A stretch of 64,000 nt of DNA from Cognatishimia maritima (GTDB lineage: Bacteria > Pseudomonadota > Alphaproteobacteria > Rhodobacterales > Rhodobacteraceae): the NCBI RefSeq assembly GCF_900129685.1, contig NZ_FQWM01000002.1, forward strand, positions 148,654 to 212,653, written 5' to 3'. Shown here in pieces: positions 44,083 to 52,947 of the stretch. The stretch's first letter is position 1, and every line of letters starts with the position of its first letter. The position numbers were made by a program, and so were the translations under genes. The notes beneath the pieces are model-generated. The model saw only the letters and a list, made by a program, of their open reading frames with translations, did no database searches and was not told the DNA's origin.

Positions 44083-45199
44083 TCTTGGCGTTGGCATCAT
44101 TGGATGTGGCAATATCTCTGCGGCCTACCTGCGGCTTGCCCCAATGTTCAAAGGTTACGACATCCGCGCGGTGGCCGATATCAACCTGGATGCGGCCAAG
44201 GCGCGGGCCGAAGAGTTCGGTGTGCAGGGCCAATCGGTTGAGGACCTATTGTCCAATGACACCATTGACCTTGTGATCAACCTGACCATCCCAGCGGCGC
44301 ATTTTGACGTCTCGCAACGCATTTTGCAGGCGGGCAAACATGTCTATTCCGAAAAGCCCTTTGTGCTGACACGCGACGAAGGCCAAGCGCTTGCGGAATT
44401 GGCAGACCAGAAAGGACTGCAGATCGGTTCTGCGCCCGACACCTTCATGGGCGGATCCCACCAATTTGCCCGCGCCTTGGTGGACGAAGGCCAAATCGGC
44501 AAAGTCACCTCGGGCACAGCGGTGATTCAATCCCACGGGATGGAAGACTGGCATCCGAACCCGGACTTCTTCTTTCAACCGGGTGCCGGTCCCGTTCTGG
44601 ATATCGGGCCTTATTATATCTCGAACCTTGTGCAGCTGATCGGCCCTGTTGCCCGCGTCACCGCCTTCGCAGGCAGCGCATCGGCGACGCGCACCATTGG
44701 CAATGGCCCCCGCTTGGGTGAGGAAATTCCCGTCGACACGCCCACCACGATCCATGCCGTCATGGAGTTTGAAAGCGGCGCAATCGTCACGCTGTTGACC
44801 AGCTGGGATGTCTGGAGTCACGGGCATTCGCGCATGGAACTCTATGGTACCGAAGGCACAATGTACTTGCCCGACCCCAATTTCTTTGGGGGCGATCTGA
44901 CCGTGACCAGCCGGAAAGACGCTGCTGAGGTGACACCTTGGGACCACCCGTTTAGCGTTGTGAACGACGGGGAGCAGGCAAACTATCGCGGCGCGGGTCT
45001 GGCGGATATGGCGCTGGCCATCGCAGAAGGGCGGCCCCATCGCTGCTCTAACGACTTTGCCCTGCATGTGGTCGACATTATGACATCCATCTTGGCCGCG
45101 GCAGAAACGGGGCGTGTTGTCGACATCGCCACCCGCTGCACACGACCGACCCCGCTTGGCCCCGATGAAGCTGCAGCGTTGATGACCCCGCAAGATTAG
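44075..45199 (+). CDS. Gfo/Idh/MocA family sugar dehydrogenase 1
   Basis: A 374-residue NAD(P)-dependent oxidoreductase. The Rossmann motif GVGIIGCGNISAAYLRL is at the N terminus; the EKP motif of the family is in YSEKPFVLTRDEG (near 91). The C-terminal part holds the substrate domain, with VLDIGPYYISNLVQLIGPVA near 175. Such enzymes oxidise a sugar hydroxyl, often at C3, to a ketone. It overlaps the epimerase gene and is followed after 9 bases by a second epimerase. The start at 44075 is far into a longer frame but matches the overlap and the fold's N terminus. Confidence 0.85.
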   Translation: MADLGVGIIGCGNISAAYLRLAPMFKGYDIRAVADINLDAAKARAEEFGVQGQSVEDLLSNDTIDLVINLTIPAAHFDVSQRILQAGKHVYSEKPFVLTRDEGQALAELADQKGLQIGSAPDTFMGGSHQFARALVDEGQIGKVTSGTAVIQSHGMEDWHPNPDFFFQPGAGPVLDIGPYYISNLVQLIGPVARVTAFAGSASATRTIGNGPRLGEEIPVDTPTTIHAVMEFESGAIVTLLTSWDVWSHGHSRMELYGTEGTMYLPDPNFFGGDLTVTSRKDAAEVTPWDHPFSVVNDGEQANYRGAGLADMALAIAEGRPHRCSNDFALHVVDIMTSILAAAETGRVVDIATRCTRPTPLGPDEAAALMTPQD

Positions 45200-45208
45200 G
45201 AGCAGACC

Positions 45209-46267
45209 ATGTCAAAAACCATGAAAGGTCCGGCGCTCTTTCTGGCACAGTTTGTCAGCGACGACGCGCCCTTCAACTCTCTGCCGAATATTGTGAAATG
45301 GGCGGCCTCTTTGGGCTACAAAGGTGTGCAGATCCCTTCGTGGGACAGTCGGCTGATGGATCTCGCAAAGGCTGCGGAAAGCAAAGACTATTGCGACGAA
45401 CTTCGGGGCATCTGTGCGGAACACGGCGTGGAAATCACCGAACTTTCTACCCATGCACAGGGGCAGCTGATGGCCGTGCACCCAGCCTATGATGAGGCGA
45501 TGGATATGCTTGCGCCAGTGGCCTTGCGCGGCAACCCAAAAGCCCGCACCGAATGGGCCAATGACCAGATGCGCCTTGCCGCCAAAGCCAGTCGCAACCT
45601 TGGGCTGGATGGTTCGGTCAGCTTCACCGGCTCGCTTGCCTTCCCGTTCCTCTATCCGTGGCCACAACGCCCCGCCGGGCTGATCGAAGAGGCTTTCGCT
45701 GAACTCGCCCGCCGCTGGCGACCGGTATTGGATGTCTACGAAGAGCTGGGCGTCGATGTTGGCTATGAACTGCACCCGGGCGAAGATGTCTTTGACGGCG
45801 CGACCTTTGAACGGTTCCTAGAGGCGCTGGACGATCACCCGAGATGCCAGATCAACTATGACCCAAGCCACTTTGTGCTACAGCAGCTGGACTATCTGGA
45901 TTTTATCGACATCTACCACGACAGGATCAGTGCGTTCCACGTGAAAGACGCTGAATTCAACCCGACCGGTCGGCAGGGCGTTTATTCAGGCTATGCGGGC
46001 TGGACGGACCGCGCCGGACGCTTCCGGTCTTTAGGGGACGGGCAAGTGGATTTCAGGGGCGTGTTCTCGCGGCTTGCGACCCATGGCTATGATCGTTGGG
46101 CTGTTCTGGAATGGGAATGCTGCCTCAAACACCCAGAGGACGGCGCGGCCGAAGGCGTTCCCTTTATCAATGACCACATCATCCGCGTAACAGACAAAGC
46201 CTTTGACGATTTCGCCGGAGGCGAGAGCGACCAAGGTCAGATCCGGCGTATGCTCGGCCTGTCCTGA
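45209..46267 (+). CDS. Sugar phosphate isomerase/epimerase, 352 residues
   Basis: A 352-residue TIM-barrel protein, longer than its neighbour. Visible metal-ligand segments are DVGYELHPGEDVFDG (Glu, near 190), INYDPSHFVLQ (near 220), ISAFHVKDAEF (near 243) and VLEWECCLK (near 302). Proteins of this type accompany Gfo/Idh/MocA dehydrogenases in sugar catabolism. A TTAGGAGCAGACC ribosome site precedes the ATG. Convergent with the LacI gene, overlapping it by 31 bases. Confidence 0.82.
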   Translation: MSKTMKGPALFLAQFVSDDAPFNSLPNIVKWAASLGYKGVQIPSWDSRLMDLAKAAESKDYCDELRGICAEHGVEITELSTHAQGQLMAVHPAYDEAMDMLAPVALRGNPKARTEWANDQMRLAAKASRNLGLDGSVSFTGSLAFPFLYPWPQRPAGLIEEAFAELARRWRPVLDVYEELGVDVGYELHPGEDVFDGATFERFLEALDDHPRCQINYDPSHFVLQQLDYLDFIDIYHDRISAFHVKDAEFNPTGRQGVYSGYAGWTDRAGRFRSLGDGQVDFRGVFSRLATHGYDRWAVLEWECCLKHPEDGAAEGVPFINDHIIRVTDKAFDDFAGGESDQGQIRRMLGLS

Positions 46268-47298
46268 GGGTCCGCCCGCGACGTGCTGCTACGGGCGACT
46301 AGTTCAACCTCCAGAACCTCAGGCGTGGTGTCACAACTCAGGTCCGCTGGGGCGTTGGGACCAAGCCGCGCCAGCAGCATCTCTGCCGCGCGCGCCCCGA
46401 TGCGATGCCGGTCTTGACGAACTGTTGTGAGGCTGGGCACAAAGACTTCGGCCAGTTCAATATCATCAAAGCCGACAACCGAGATATCCTCGGGCACCCG
46501 CAGCCCCTTTGCCCGCAACCCCGAGACAAGCCCAAAAGCCACCTCGTCCGAGGCGCAGAAGACCGCCGTTGGGCGATCTTCCATGGCAAAAATGCGCTTG
46601 GCCGCGTCCTGACCGGACCGGACCGAAAAATCCCCGCGTATGATCCATTCTGGCCGGGTTTCCAGCCCCAGACGCTGCCGCTCTGCCAGCATCCCTTCAC
46701 GCCGCTCTTTTGTCAGAACATTGCTTTCTGGCCCTGTCACATGGGCGATCTTGCGATGGCCAAGGTCATAAAGATGGCGCACCGCCAATTGCGCGCCCAT
46801 GGCGTTGTCAACACGAACGGACGGGTAATTGCCATCCGGCACCCATTCGCAAGCAAAGACAATCCGCCCCTTCCCGGCCCCCTGATCAAAGCGCTGCAAT
46901 TCGTCCTGTTTAAGGTCGCCATCTAGGCTGATCATCCCATCCACGCGGGAGTCGAGGAAATATTCGGCAAGCTTGCCCTTTTGCCGTTCAGCAGAGCTGT
47001 CTGCGATCAGCACCGAATATTCGCTCTCTGCCAATACCGAATTGATGCCCGACAGTATCTGGCTGAAAAACGGGTTTGCGAGGTTTGGAACCAGAATCAG
47101 CACCGCGCCCGCGCGCTGTTTGCGCAGGTTGCGCGCCGCCTGATTCACCCGGTATCCGGTCTTCTCAATGGCCTGAAACACCGCCTCCCGAGTCGATTTG
47201 GTCAGCATATCAGGGTTGGAAAGCGCCCGACTGACCGTTGCGGTCGACACCCCTGCCTCGCGGGCAACATCCTGAATCCGTGCGTTTTTCGGGGCCAT
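46237..47298 (-). CDS. LacI-family regulator of the sugar regulon
   Basis: A 353-residue repressor with the helix-turn-helix RIQDVAREAGVSTATVSRAL (about residues 7-26), the AARNLRKQR hinge region and a sugar-binding effector domain of full length. The ATG at 47298 has an AGGAGAG site; the frame continues 18 codons upstream. Two palindromes in front of it (47380 and 47412) and two before the epimerase operon carry TGTAATCGATTACA, so it should control both transport and catabolism and itself. Confidence 0.88.
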   Translation of the reverse strand: MAPKNARIQDVAREAGVSTATVSRALSNPDMLTKSTREAVFQAIEKTGYRVNQAARNLRKQRAGAVLILVPNLANPFFSQILSGINSVLAESEYSVLIADSSAERQKGKLAEYFLDSRVDGMISLDGDLKQDELQRFDQGAGKGRIVFACEWVPDGNYPSVRVDNAMGAQLAVRHLYDLGHRKIAHVTGPESNVLTKERREGMLAERQRLGLETRPEWIIRGDFSVRSGQDAAKRIFAMEDRPTAVFCASDEVAFGLVSGLRAKGLRVPEDISVVGFDDIELAEVFVPSLTTVRQDRHRIGARAAEMLLARLGPNAPADLSCDTTPEVLEVELVARSSTSRADPQDRPSIRRI

Positions 47299-47379
47299 CT
47301 TTGGTCTCTCCTCGTCTTCTTCATCGCTACCCGCGCAAGAACGTCTTGACAAGAGGGGCTGAGTCGATGAATGCTTTCA

Positions 47380-47393
47380 TGCAATCGATTACA
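47380..47393. promoter_or_regulatory. Sugar-regulon operator 3
   Basis: TGCAATCGATTACA matches the palindrome in 13 of 14 bases. It lies between the LacI gene and the divergent binding-protein gene. Confidence 0.7.
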
Positions 47394-47411
47394 TACCACC
47401 CTGCCCGCGAA

Positions 47412-47425
47412 TGTAATCGATTACA
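47412..47425. promoter_or_regulatory. Sugar-regulon operator 4
   Basis: TGTAATCGATTACA is a perfect 14-bp palindrome, centred 32 bp (three turns) from operator 3 and 55 bases before the binding-protein start. Confidence 0.8.
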
Positions 47426-47479
47426 AGATAGTAGCGGGAGTGAACCTGGCGCGCCGATCGCGCCTTTGGGAGGATGGAA

Positions 47480-48712
47480 ATGAAATTGAAACGCATGTTC
47501 CTTGCGACGGCGGCCGCCCTTGGTTTGGCGACCAGTGCACAGGCTGTCGAACTTGAAGTGACCCATTGGTGGACCTCTGGCGGCGAAGCGGCTGCTGTTG
47601 CAGAGTTCGCAAAAGCATTTAACGAAAACACGGATCACACATGGGTGGACGGCGCTATCGCTGGCGGCGGCGGCACCGCGCGTCCGATTATGATTTCCCG
47701 CATCATTGGCGGCGACCCCATGGGCGCAACGCAATTCAACCATGGCCGTCAAACCGAAGAGTTGATCGAAGCGGGCCTGATGCTGGACCTCACCGATGTG
47801 GCCGAAGCCGAAGGCTGGGCAGACATCGTGAACCCATCCAGCCTGCTGGCAAGCTGTACTGTTGATGGTAAAGTCTACTGCGTTCCTGTGAACATCCACT
47901 CCTGGCAGTGGCTGTGGCTTTCCAACCAGGCCTTTGCAGACGCGGGCTTGGGCGTGCCATCCAACTGGGATGAATACGTGGCGGCGATGCCTGCCCTGCA
48001 AGAAGCAGGCAAAATCCCATTGGCACTTGGCGGTCAAGCTTGGCAGGCCAACGGCGCATTCAGCGTAATGGCGGTTGCATTGGCAGGCGAAGAAAACTGG
48101 CTGAAAGTGAACAGCGGCAAAGACGCAAGCGTCGCTGCGGGACCGGCCTACACAAAGGTCTTTGAAGCAGCAGCCGCGGCGCGCGAGTTTTCCAAAGACA
48201 CCAACGTCATCGACTGGAACCTGGCAACAGCCAAGGTGATCAACGGCGAAGCCGGCGGTCAAATCATGGGCGACTGGGCTCAGGGTGAATTCGCGGTCGC
48301 AGGCAAGGTTGCTGGCGAAGACTACACCTGTTTGCCAGGTCTGGGCGTCACAGAGGTAATCTCAACTGGTGGCGATGCGTTTTATTTCCCTAAGAACGAC
48401 GATCCAGAAATCGAAGCCGCGCAAAAAGAACTGGCATCTTTGATGATGTCCAAGGCCGTTCAAGTTGCCTTCAACTTGAAAAAAGGCTCTTTGCCAGTGC
48501 GGGGCGATGTTGACCTGGCAGCAGCAAATGACTGCATGAAGAAGGGTCTGGAAATCCTCGCCGAGGGCAACATCCTGATCAGTGGCGACCAAGTGCTGTC
48601 AGCCGATACAACAGGTCAGATCGACGATCTGATGACCGAGTTCTGGTCGACCGATTTGTCAGCAGCTGACGCTCAAGCGCGTTACGCCGACATCATCGCA
48701 AGCGCAGACTAA
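47480..48712 (+). CDS. Sugar ABC transporter periplasmic binding protein (CUT1)
   Basis: A 410-residue extracellular solute-binding protein (SBP family 1) with a signal peptide (about residues 1-22, ending AQA). The mature protein opens VELEVTHWWTSGGEAAAVAEF, typical of sugar-binding proteins of the AglE/ThuE group. Two ATGs lie two codons apart; the second, at 47480, is spaced correctly from GGGAGG. The sugar is not known; disaccharides or glycosides are suggested by the dehydrogenase partners. Confidence 0.87.
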   Translation: MKLKRMFLATAAALGLATSAQAVELEVTHWWTSGGEAAAVAEFAKAFNENTDHTWVDGAIAGGGGTARPIMISRIIGGDPMGATQFNHGRQTEELIEAGLMLDLTDVAEAEGWADIVNPSSLLASCTVDGKVYCVPVNIHSWQWLWLSNQAFADAGLGVPSNWDEYVAAMPALQEAGKIPLALGGQAWQANGAFSVMAVALAGEENWLKVNSGKDASVAAGPAYTKVFEAAAAAREFSKDTNVIDWNLATAKVINGEAGGQIMGDWAQGEFAVAGKVAGEDYTCLPGLGVTEVISTGGDAFYFPKNDDPEIEAAQKELASLMMSKAVQVAFNLKKGSLPVRGDVDLAAANDCMKKGLEILAEGNILISGDQVLSADTTGQIDDLMTEFWSTDLSAADAQARYADIIASAD

Positions 48713-48725
48713 CCCACACACAGGA

Positions 48726-48757
48726 CCCGACCGGATTCTATTTCGGTCGGGCTTTTT
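48726..48757 (+). terminator. Terminator/attenuator between sugar binding protein and permease
   Basis: CCCGACCG and CGGTCGGG pair perfectly over 8 bp around a 10-base loop, then CTTTTT. Being inside the operon, it probably lowers permease expression relative to the binding protein. Confidence 0.85.
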
Positions 48758-48797
48758 GTGTCTAAAGTGGCACATCGTCTGTGCACAGAGAGCTCCA

Positions 48798-49736
48798 ATG
48801 GCTGACATGTCCCAATCCACACCGACCCGCGAGGCCTCCCCGGCCCCCTCGTCAAAACCACCGCTCAGGATTTTTCGAAACCTAAACGCAAAACTCGCCG
48901 CGACGCCCATGATCCTGACTGCTCTGGTCATTTTCGTTGGCTGTTCCGTTTGGACCATCGTTTATTCCTTCACCAACTCCCGGCTGCTGCCCAAGACCAA
49001 CTTCGTTGGCTTTGACCAATATGAACGGCTTTGGAGCACCAAACGCTGGATGATCGCGGTGGAGAACGTCGCGATCTACGGTATTCTCTCGCTGATTTTC
49101 ACCATGATCATCGGCTTTTTCCTCGCAACCCTACTGGATCGTAAAATCCGCTTCGAGGACACCTTCCGCACCATCTTCCTCTACCCATTCGCGCTGTCCT
49201 TCATTGTGACAGGCCTTGTGTGGCAGTGGATCTTGAACCCCGAGTTTGGCGTGCAGAAAATCGTGCGCAGCCTCGGCTGGGAGAGTTTCACCTTCGATCC
49301 GCTTTTCAATGCAGAGATCGTGATTTACGGCATTCTGATCGCGGGTCTGTGGCAAGGCACCGGCCTTGTAATGGTCATCATGCTGGCCGGTCTGCGTGGC
49401 ATCCCCGAAGACATTTGGAAAGCCGCCAAGGTTGATGGCATTGGCACCGCAAAAACCTACACGCATATCATTCTGCCGATGATGAAACCTGTGCTTGTGA
49501 CTGCGCTGGTTCTGATCTCTGCTGGGATCGTGAAAGTCTATGACCTTGTGGTTGCGCAGACTGCGGGTGGCCCCGGCATCGCCTCGGATGTGCCAGCAAA
49601 ATACGTCTATGACAGTCTGTTCCAACGCCAGAACCTTGGTCAGGGATTTGCGGCGTCGACCATGATGCTTGTGATGGTGGTCATCATCCTCATCCCCTAC
49701 TTCTACCTGCAATACGGGGGCAAGAAAGCCAAATGA
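48798..49736 (+). CDS. Sugar ABC transporter permease 1 (MalF-like)
   Basis: A 312-residue permease with about six membrane helices after a 40-residue cytosolic lead. The coupling EAA loop IPEDIWKAAKVDGIGTAKTY is near residue 205. The ATG at 48798 follows GAGAG; the frame extends upstream. Stop and start of the next gene overlap (ATGA). Confidence 0.88.
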   Translation: MADMSQSTPTREASPAPSSKPPLRIFRNLNAKLAATPMILTALVIFVGCSVWTIVYSFTNSRLLPKTNFVGFDQYERLWSTKRWMIAVENVAIYGILSLIFTMIIGFFLATLLDRKIRFEDTFRTIFLYPFALSFIVTGLVWQWILNPEFGVQKIVRSLGWESFTFDPLFNAEIVIYGILIAGLWQGTGLVMVIMLAGLRGIPEDIWKAAKVDGIGTAKTYTHIILPMMKPVLVTALVLISAGIVKVYDLVVAQTAGGPGIASDVPAKYVYDSLFQRQNLGQGFAASTMMLVMVVIILIPYFYLQYGGKKAK

Positions 49737-50638
49737 GCACCGCAACCCAATCCCCCGCCAAAACGCCGCGCGGCCCAAAACCCAAACGCGCGTTTTCCCC
49801 GGCCAATATAATGATCTACGGCACGCTTTTTGTGGTCTCGATCTATTACCTGTTGCCGCTTTACGTGATGGTGATGACCTCGCTTAAAGACATGACCGAA
49901 GTCCGCATGGGCAATATCTTTTCCCCCCCGGTCGAGATCACGTTTGAGCCTTGGGTCAAAGCCTGGGCCGAGGCCTGTACTGGCATCAATTGTGATGGCC
50001 TTTCGCGTGGCTTCTGGAACTCGGTGCGCATCCTGATCCCTTCCGTCGTCGTCTCCATCGCCGTCGCCTCGGTGTCGGGTTATGCGCTTAGTTTCTGGCG
50101 CTTCAAAGGATCAGAGCTGTTCTTCAATATCCTGATCGTCGGGGCCTTCATACCCTATCAGATCATGCTCTACCCAATCGTTATCATTCTGCGCGAACTC
50201 GGCGTTTATGGCACGCTGACGGGCCTTGTCATGGTGCATACCATTTTTGGCATGCCCATCCTGACGCTTTTGTTCCGTAACTATTTCGCCAGCGTGCCCG
50301 AGGAGCTATTTAAGGCCGCCCGCGTGGATGGCGCCGGGTTCTGGGGCATCTATGTGCAGATCATGCTGCCCATGTCGCTACCGATCTTCGTGGTTGCGAT
50401 CATCCTACAGGTCACCGGCATCTGGAACGACTTCTTGTTTGGCGTCGTCTTCACAAAGCCTGATATCTATCCGATGACCGTGCAACTGAATAATATCGTG
50501 AATTCGGTGCAGGGCGTCAAAGAATACAACGTCAATATGGCCGCGACCTTGCTGACCGGCATGGTCCCGCTCGTCATCTACTTCGTTTCTGGAAAACTCT
50601 TCGTGCGCGGCATTGCGGCTGGCGCGGTGAAAGGCTGA
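49733..50638 (+). CDS. Sugar ABC transporter permease 2 (MalG-like)
   Basis: A 301-residue partner permease with six helices and the EAA loop VPEELFKAARVDGAGFWGIY near residue 185. Its N-terminal 24 residues are basic and Pro-rich. Translationally coupled to permease 1; 4 bases before the ATPase. Confidence 0.88.
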   Translation: MSTATQSPAKTPRGPKPKRAFSPANIMIYGTLFVVSIYYLLPLYVMVMTSLKDMTEVRMGNIFSPPVEITFEPWVKAWAEACTGINCDGLSRGFWNSVRILIPSVVVSIAVASVSGYALSFWRFKGSELFFNILIVGAFIPYQIMLYPIVIILRELGVYGTLTGLVMVHTIFGMPILTLLFRNYFASVPEELFKAARVDGAGFWGIYVQIMLPMSLPIFVVAIILQVTGIWNDFLFGVVFTKPDIYPMTVQLNNIVNSVQGVKEYNVNMAATLLTGMVPLVIYFVSGKLFVRGIAAGAVKG

Positions 50639-50642
50639 ACCC

Positions 50643-51731
50643 ATGGATCAAATCGTTAACCCCAGCATCTCGATCAAAAACCTCGACCTCAGCTTTGGCG
50701 CGGTCGAGGTGCTGAAAAACCTGAATCTCGATATCGCTGACGGCGAGTTTGTCGTGCTTCTGGGCTCCTCGGGCTGTGGGAAATCCACCCTTTTGAATTG
50801 CATCGCAGGTCTCTTGGATGTCAGCGACGGCGAAATTCATATCTCGGGCAAAAACGTTACTTGGGAGGAACCCTCGCAGCGCGGGATAGGCATGGTGTTC
50901 CAATCCTATGCGCTCTACCCGCAGATGACGGTCGAGGGAAACCTGACCTTCGGCTTGCGCAATGCCCGCGTGCCCAAGGACGAGATCGCCGCACGTGTCG
51001 AGAAAGCCGCTAAGATTTTGCAAATCGAACCGCTTCTGAAACGCAAACCCGCCGCGCTGTCAGGCGGGCAACGCCAGCGCGTGGCCATTGGCCGGGCCCT
51101 GGTGCGTGACGTCGACGTGTTTCTGTTTGACGAACCTCTGTCCAACCTCGACGCCAAACTGCGTGCCGATCTGCGGGTCGAGATCAAGCAGCTGCACCAG
51201 CAACTTGGCAACACGATGATCTACGTGACCCACGACCAGATCGAGGCGATGACCCTCGCCGACCGGATCGCGATCATGCTGAACGGCAATGTCCTGCAAT
51301 TCGCTAGCCCTTATGAAATCTACAACCACCCGGCAAATAAATACGTGGCGACTTTCATTGGGTCACCCACCATGAACTTTATCGAAGGCTCTGTTCATGG
51401 CGGCAAATTTGACTCCGCGCTCGGGACCCATTCTTTGGACGGCTATGACTTCACCACCCCATCGCCAGATGGTCCCGCCTGGCTGGGCATCCGGCCAGAG
51501 CATATGGCGACCGGCGATGAGGCAGCCAATAAACCGATCCAGCTAGAGGGACGTGTCGAATTTGTCGAACCGCTTGGCTCTGATACCCTGACGCGGGTCA
51601 CGGTCGGCGATCAACACATGTGGGTGCGCATGGATGGGCAAGCGCAGGTCAAAATCGGAGAGATGATCCCAATCGGTTTTAGCGCCACTCAAGCGCATCT
51701 GTTTGATACAACCACCGAAGAGCGGCTGTGA
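50643..51731 (+). CDS. Sugar ABC transporter ATPase (MalK/UgpC-like)
   Basis: A 362-residue ATPase that drives the importer. Walker A GSSGCGKST is near residue 42, the signature ALSGGQRQRVAIGRAL near 139, Walker B FLFDEP near 160 and H-loop THDQIEAM near 196. The C-terminal TOBE-like domain (about 240-362) includes WLGIRPEHM. It is followed after 16 bases by a dehydrogenase gene of the same operon. Confidence 0.9.
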   Translation: MDQIVNPSISIKNLDLSFGAVEVLKNLNLDIADGEFVVLLGSSGCGKSTLLNCIAGLLDVSDGEIHISGKNVTWEEPSQRGIGMVFQSYALYPQMTVEGNLTFGLRNARVPKDEIAARVEKAAKILQIEPLLKRKPAALSGGQRQRVAIGRALVRDVDVFLFDEPLSNLDAKLRADLRVEIKQLHQQLGNTMIYVTHDQIEAMTLADRIAIMLNGNVLQFASPYEIYNHPANKYVATFIGSPTMNFIEGSVHGGKFDSALGTHSLDGYDFTTPSPDGPAWLGIRPEHMATGDEAANKPIQLEGRVEFVEPLGSDTLTRVTVGDQHMWVRMDGQAQVKIGEMIPIGFSATQAHLFDTTTEERL

Positions 51732-51747
51732 GCGAGGGACCAACAGA

Positions 51748-52887
51748 ATGACCCGTAAACTAAGATTGGGCATGGTCGGCGGCGGCCAAGGGGCGTTCAT
51801 CGGGGATGTGCACCGGATGGCGGCCCGCCTTGATGGCGAATGGGAGTTGGTGGCGGGTGCGCTTAGTTCCGATCCAGCACGCGCTATGGCCTCAGCCCGC
51901 GACCTTGGCCTAGCACCAGATCGCAGCTACGCCTCTTTTGAAGACATGGCCAAGACTGAGGCGGCGCGCCCAGACGGGATCGACGCCGTAGCCATTGTCA
52001 CCCCAAACCACATGCACGCAGCACCCTGCATTGCGTTTCTACGTCAGAATATTCATGTCATCTGCGACAAGCCGCTGACCGCAACACTTGAACAAGCGGC
52101 GGAAATTGCCAAAGCCGCGCAGGCCTCAACAGCTCAGTTTTTCCTGACCCACAACTACACGGGCTATCCGCTGATCCGGCAGGCGCGCGACATGGTCAAG
52201 GCAGGCGATCTGGGAGACATTCGCCTTGTGCAGGTCGAATACGCGCAGGACTGGTTGACCGAGGAGGTCAGCAACAAACAAGCTGACTGGCGCACCGACC
52301 CGGCCCGGTCCGGCGCAGGCGGCTGTGTCGGGGACATCGGTACCCACGCCTATAACATTGCCCGTTTCGTCTCGGGCCTGACGGTCGAGAGCCTCTCTGC
52401 CGAACTGACCAGCTTTGTCCCTGGGCGGGCGCTGGATGATAACGTGCAGGCCAAGCTGCGGTTTGCTGGCAGCGCCCGCGGCAGCCTATGGGCCAGTCAA
52501 GTTGCGGTTGGCAATGAAAACGGATTGCGTTTGCGGATTTACGGCAGCAAGGCAGGGCTTGATTGGGCGCAGGAAAACCCGAATGTGATGACATTCACCC
52601 GCTTCGGAGAAGCCAAACAAATTCTGACTCGTGGTGGGGCTGTGGCAAATGACTCAAACCACGCGGCGGCGCGTGTGCCCGCCGGGCACCCGGAAGGGTA
52701 TCTGGAAGGATTTGCAAACCTCTATCGCGACGCCGCTGCAGCCATCCGTGCGCAGCAAGACAATAAATCTATTCCTGTAGAAAACCTTGTCAGCCTCGAA
52801 GATGGACTAGACGGCATGCGGTTCATTCAGGCCTGCGTGCAGTCATCGGAAAACAATGGCGCGTGGACAAGGCTCGCGGACGTTTAA
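51748..52887 (+). CDS. Gfo/Idh/MocA family sugar dehydrogenase 2
   Basis: A 379-residue NAD(P)-dependent oxidoreductase: Rossmann motif [17 protein letters not shown] at the N terminus, [12 protein letters not shown] (the EKP-like motif, here DKP) near 105, and [20 protein letters not shown] near 190. It may oxidise the imported sugar, with the two TIM-barrel proteins acting on the keto-product. The ATG at 51748 follows GAGGGA; last gene of the transport operon, ended by a shared terminator. Confidence 0.85.
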   Translation: MTRKLRLGMVGGGQGAFIGDVHRMAARLDGEWELVAGALSSDPARAMASARDLGLAPDRSYASFEDMAKTEAARPDGIDAVAIVTPNHMHAAPCIAFLRQNIHVICDKPLTATLEQAAEIAKAAQASTAQFFLTHNYTGYPLIRQARDMVKAGDLGDIRLVQVEYAQDWLTEEVSNKQADWRTDPARSGAGGCVGDIGTHAYNIARFVSGLTVESLSAELTSFVPGRALDDNVQAKLRFAGSARGSLWASQVAVGNENGLRLRIYGSKAGLDWAQENPNVMTFTRFGEAKQILTRGGAVANDSNHAAARVPAGHPEGYLEGFANLYRDAAAAIRAQQDNKSIPVENLVSLEDGLDGMRFIQACVQSSENNGAWTRLADV

Positions 52888-52913
52888 AACCGGCGTCCGC
52901 GATGACGCCGGTT
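52888..52913. terminator. Terminator between convergent sugar operon and galU
   Basis: AACCGGCGTC and GACGCCGGTT form a 10-bp perfect stem around CGCGAT. On the minus strand TTTT follows, so it best serves galU; on the plus strand the U run is weak. Confidence 0.8.
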
Positions 52914-52947
52914 CTATCAAAACTGACAAATGAATTCAGTGAGGCCC

